Made by a program: the position numbers and the translations under genes. From Blautia sp. (GTDB lineage: Bacteria > Bacillota > Clostridia > Lachnospirales > Lachnospiraceae): a DNA stretch of 7,255 nucleotides. Location: NCBI GenBank assembly GCA_017515945.1, contig JAFWDX010000421.1, positions 1 through 7,255 of the forward strand. The letters are read 5' to 3'. Shown here one piece after another: positions 5,372 through 7,255 of the stretch. Under the pieces are notes generated by a model. The model had not been told where the DNA came from, did not search any database, and saw only the letters and a list, made by a program, of their open reading frames with translations. Each line of letters starts with the position of its first letter. The first letter of the stretch is position 1.

Positions 5372-6919
5372 TTACAGTGGAAGGAAAACTTCCTCATACC
5401 ACACCAGGAAGGTGTAGATGGTCCACACCTTGCGCCAGGCCTGGTCATTCACCTCCAGATATTCCTTGAGCAGTGCCTCAAGCGCCTCCGGCCTGAAAAA
5501 CCTGGCGGCATTTTCCCCGGCGAAGCGGCGGCGCATGTCCTCGTTATACCGGCTGTCTGCCAGCCACAGACGGATCGGAACCGGGAAGCCCATCTTTTTG
5601 CGGAAAGCGATCTCATCGGGCAGAACCTTGGCGGCGGCCATACGGAAAGCGATCTTGTCCCTGCCGTCTGCCGCCTTGAAGCGGGAGGGCATCCGGGAAG
5701 CGATGTCAAAGATGCGGACATCGGTCAGAGGCATGCGGATCTCCATGCCTGTGGAGGCGGCCAGTCGGGAGATGGCAAAATAGATGTCACCCTCGAGCCA
5801 CAGCCGGATATCGACGGTCATCATACGGCTGAGCGGATCCAGGTCCGCGGTATCGCGGTAGATTTCCGTGGCAAGGCCGATGGGCAGCACGTCATCCCTG
5901 TAATGCTGCAGGAGTGCTTTTTTCTCATCCTCCTTCATAATGTTGGTGTTGCCGATATAGAAGTCCGGGAGATTGGCCCCGTACCGCTCCGCATTCTGAT
6001 ACATACGGTAGCCGCCGAAAAATTCGTCAGCACCTTCACCGGAATAGCAGAGCTTGTTATTTTTGGAAAGCTCGCGGCAGCCGATGGCCAGGGCGATGGT
6101 GGAAGCGTCGCCGATCGGCTGTTCAAGGGCCTTCATGACAAAGGGGACAGCCTCGAAATAATCCTCAGGCCCGATCAGGCACACATCGTTCTGACGGCCG
6201 AGCAGGGCGGCTGTTTCTTTCGCCAGGGGGGACTCGTCGAAACGTTCATCGGCATACCCGCAGGATGCCGTGACGGAGATATCCTTTGCCATGGCCACCA
6301 TGTAGGAGGAGTCCACGCCGCCGGAGAGGAAGGAGATGGCTTTTTCCTCAGGCTCCTTGACCTCGGGGATGATCTGCTCAATCGTGGAATGGATCTCGTC
6401 AGCCCAGTCCTCGAGGCTCTTTGTCTCATCCGGGTGGTACTGTGTCTTCCAGTAGGAGCCGGTCTGCAGCCGGCCGTCCTGCCAGGTCAGCCAGCAGCCG
6501 GGCATGAGTTTTTTCACGCCCTGATAAAAGGTATCCTCTCCGCCCACGTAGGTCATGGTCAGATAGAGCTGGAGAATGGATTCGTTCAGGGCTTTGACGA
6601 AACCGGGCTGCGCGGCCACATCCGCAATGGAAAGACCGCAGAGCAGCTTGCCGCCGGCAGTGATGTAATAGTAAAGCGTGCGGGTGCCGAAGGGATCCCG
6701 CAGGGCAAAGGTCAGGTCTTTTTCCTCATCCTTCAGGATCAGGGCGAAGCTGCCGTACAGATGATTTCCCATCTGGGAGCCCCAGGTCTCGTAAGCCCGG
6801 GCAAGGATCGCCTCCTCACGCTCCTGCCGGCCGGAAAAGCTGCCGGGATCGAGAGAAAGCTCGCTGCAAAGGGATTTCCAGTTGCGGATTGCTCCGGAGT
6901 AAGTGAGTATCTGTACCAT
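5372..6919 (-). CDS. Asparagine-synthetase-like protein lacking the glutaminase N-terminus
   Basis: A 515-residue protein with a complete-looking synthetase half: the ATP pyrophosphatase loop SGGVDSS (199-205), SGEGADEFFGGY (293-304), EIRMPLTD (393-400) and KKMGFPVP (441-448), where a catalytic lysine is expected. In glutamine-dependent AsnB the protein starts MCG, with Cys as nucleophile. Here residues 2-20 (VQILTYSGAIRN onward) align with the later VxxYNGELYN strand, so about 70 residues, including the cysteine and the RG/HxRL region, are absent, and NGE has become SGA. The rest of the glutaminase fold (GSFALILKDEE, LRDPFGTRTLYYY) is recognisable. The start is real: AGGAGG lies 6 bases before the ATG. 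The enzyme may use free ammonia, or may be an amide/lactam-forming relative; its substrate is uncertain. It sits upstream of cca, probably in one transcript. Confidence 0.85.
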   Translation of the reverse strand: MVQILTYSGAIRNWKSLCSELSLDPGSFSGRQEREEAILARAYETWGSQMGNHLYGSFALILKDEEKDLTFALRDPFGTRTLYYYITAGGKLLCGLSIADVAAQPGFVKALNESILQLYLTMTYVGGEDTFYQGVKKLMPGCWLTWQDGRLQTGSYWKTQYHPDETKSLEDWADEIHSTIEQIIPEVKEPEEKAISFLSGGVDSSYMVAMAKDISVTASCGYADERFDESPLAKETAALLGRQNDVCLIGPEDYFEAVPFVMKALEQPIGDASTIALAIGCRELSKNNKLCYSGEGADEFFGGYRMYQNAERYGANLPDFYIGNTNIMKEDEKKALLQHYRDDVLPIGLATEIYRDTADLDPLSRMMTVDIRLWLEGDIYFAISRLAASTGMEIRMPLTDVRIFDIASRMPSRFKAADGRDKIAFRMAAAKVLPDEIAFRKKMGFPVPIRLWLADSRYNEDMRRRFAGENAARFFRPEALEALLKEYLEVNDQAWRKVWTIYTFLVWYEEVFLPL

Positions 6920-6963
6920 TTAAGCCTCCTGTAAATGAATATCCATATTATTTATCCGTCCCA

Positions 6964-6992
6964 ATGATACCATAATGTGCATGGCGGAACAA
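6964..6992 (-). promoter_or_regulatory. Promoter candidate for the asparagine-synthetase-like gene
   Basis: On the minus strand TTGTTC (complement of 6987-6992) is followed by a 17-base spacer and TATCAT (complement of 6964-6969; 5 of 6 to consensus). Transcription would start about 35-40 bases before the ATG at 6919. The ribosome site AGGAGG is the complement of 6925-6930. The -35 match is weak (3 of 6). Confidence 0.45.
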
Positions 6993-7029
6993 TAAAATTA
7001 ATTTTCAGTTTGCTTCCCTCCCCCTTTTT

Positions 7030-7060
7030 TTGAAAAAACGGACGCCGGGCTTTGTATGAT
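7030..7060 (+). promoter_or_regulatory. Divergent plus-strand promoter candidate
   Basis: TTGAAA (7030-7035) and TATGAT (7055-7060) each match consensus at 5 of 6 positions, but the 19-base spacer is longer than ideal. If active, it would fire rightward out of the window, with the long hairpin at 7129-7197 in the 5' leader of whatever lies beyond. Confidence 0.3.
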
Positions 7061-7128
7061 TGTGAGGCGGATGGAGTACTATGTCTCCCCCTGCAAATCC
7101 TTACAAAAAACGCCCGAGCCCCTGCCGT

Positions 7129-7197
7129 TGAGCCTCTAAGGACGCGGGCTATTCGTCCATAGACGACAGACTCTTAGCCCGCGTCCAAAGAGGCTCA
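7129..7197. repeat. Long three-part imperfect palindrome
   Basis: TGAGCCTCT (7129-7137) pairs with AGAGGCTCA (7189-7197). After a symmetric AA/AA internal loop, GGACGCGGGCT (7140-7150) pairs with AGCCCGCGTCC (7176-7186). Within the remaining loop TCGTC (7153-7157) pairs with GACGA (7162-7166). The total is about 25 bp of helix. No T-run follows on the plus strand, so it is not a plain intrinsic terminator. It could be a leader RNA structure, a repetitive palindrome or a small RNA. The remaining bases of this 320-base region (6935-7255) show no supported gene. Confidence 0.7.
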
Positions 7198-7255
7198 TGC
7201 GCCTTGGTCTCGTGAGTCTGATGGGGTCAGGCCCTCCAAACATTCTGTGAACAGC

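Noticed and set aside
3901..5469. Plus-strand open frame of 522 codons opposite cca
   Set aside because: It is antisense to a well-supported CCA enzyme and starts within the tandem repeats; its composition is that of a reversed coding strand.
5903..6934. Plus-strand open frame of 343 codons opposite the asparagine-synthetase-like gene
   Set aside because: Antisense shadow with no ribosome site of note and no recognisable family.
7019..7038. C-run, T-run and A-run that could form a terminator
   Set aside because: The only pairing is T-run with A-run across one base, with no GC-rich stem; it better fits a promoter-proximal AT tract.
7071..7139. 22-codon plus-strand frame just before the long hairpin, resembling a leader peptide
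   Set aside because: The ATG lies almost at the predicted transcription start, the ribosome site is weak (GAGGCGG adjacent to the ATG), and there is no run of one regulatory amino acid.

Overview
The window looks like chromosomal DNA of a low-GC-lineage Gram-positive bacterium, most likely a clostridial (Lachnospiraceae-like) anaerobe of moderate GC content. This rests on the strong AGGAGG-type ribosome binding sites, the style of the encoded proteins and sigma-A-like promoter hexamers. The assignment is an inference; no rRNA or other taxonomic marker is present.

Layout. (1) 89-1549, minus strand: an MgtE-family magnesium channel/transporter, with a palindromic hairpin just beyond its stop. 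(2) 1550-2483: a divergent intergenic region of about 930 bases. It holds a putative structured mgtE leader with two competing hairpins and two related non-autonomous mobile elements (1738-1924 and 2053-2197). Each element begins GTAA, has 15-bp terminal inverted repeats and is flanked by an 8-bp direct repeat. These are the hallmarks of IS66-family movement, so I read them as IS66-derived MITEs. (3) 2484-2864, plus: a small soluble bacterial PH-domain protein behind a good sigma-A promoter. (4) 2866-3030: a duplicated ~80-base segment overlapping a doubtful minus-strand small ORF. (5) 3188-3541, plus: an XRE-type HTH regulator. (6) 3542-3990: a convergent intergenic region with an 11-bp inverted repeat, a bidirectional terminator, three ~70-bp tandem repeats and a REP-like hairpin. 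(7) 3991-5355, minus: a CCA-adding tRNA nucleotidyltransferase with an HD domain and a TTG start. (8) 5372-6919, minus: an asparagine-synthetase-like protein. (9) 6935-7255: its upstream region, with divergent promoter candidates and a long imperfect hairpin.

The asparagine-synthetase-like gene and cca lie 16 bases apart on one strand and probably form a transcription unit. mgtE and the PH gene are divergently transcribed around the MITE-bearing region. There is no functional link between the genes beyond this housekeeping context.

The two most notable observations are the asparagine-synthetase-like protein and the MITE pair. The former has a canonical synthetase half but starts in the middle of the glutaminase domain, so it lacks the catalytic cysteine and about 70 residues. 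The MITE pair carries intact or nearly intact target-site duplications. I found no CRISPR array, phage module, defence system, tRNA or rRNA.
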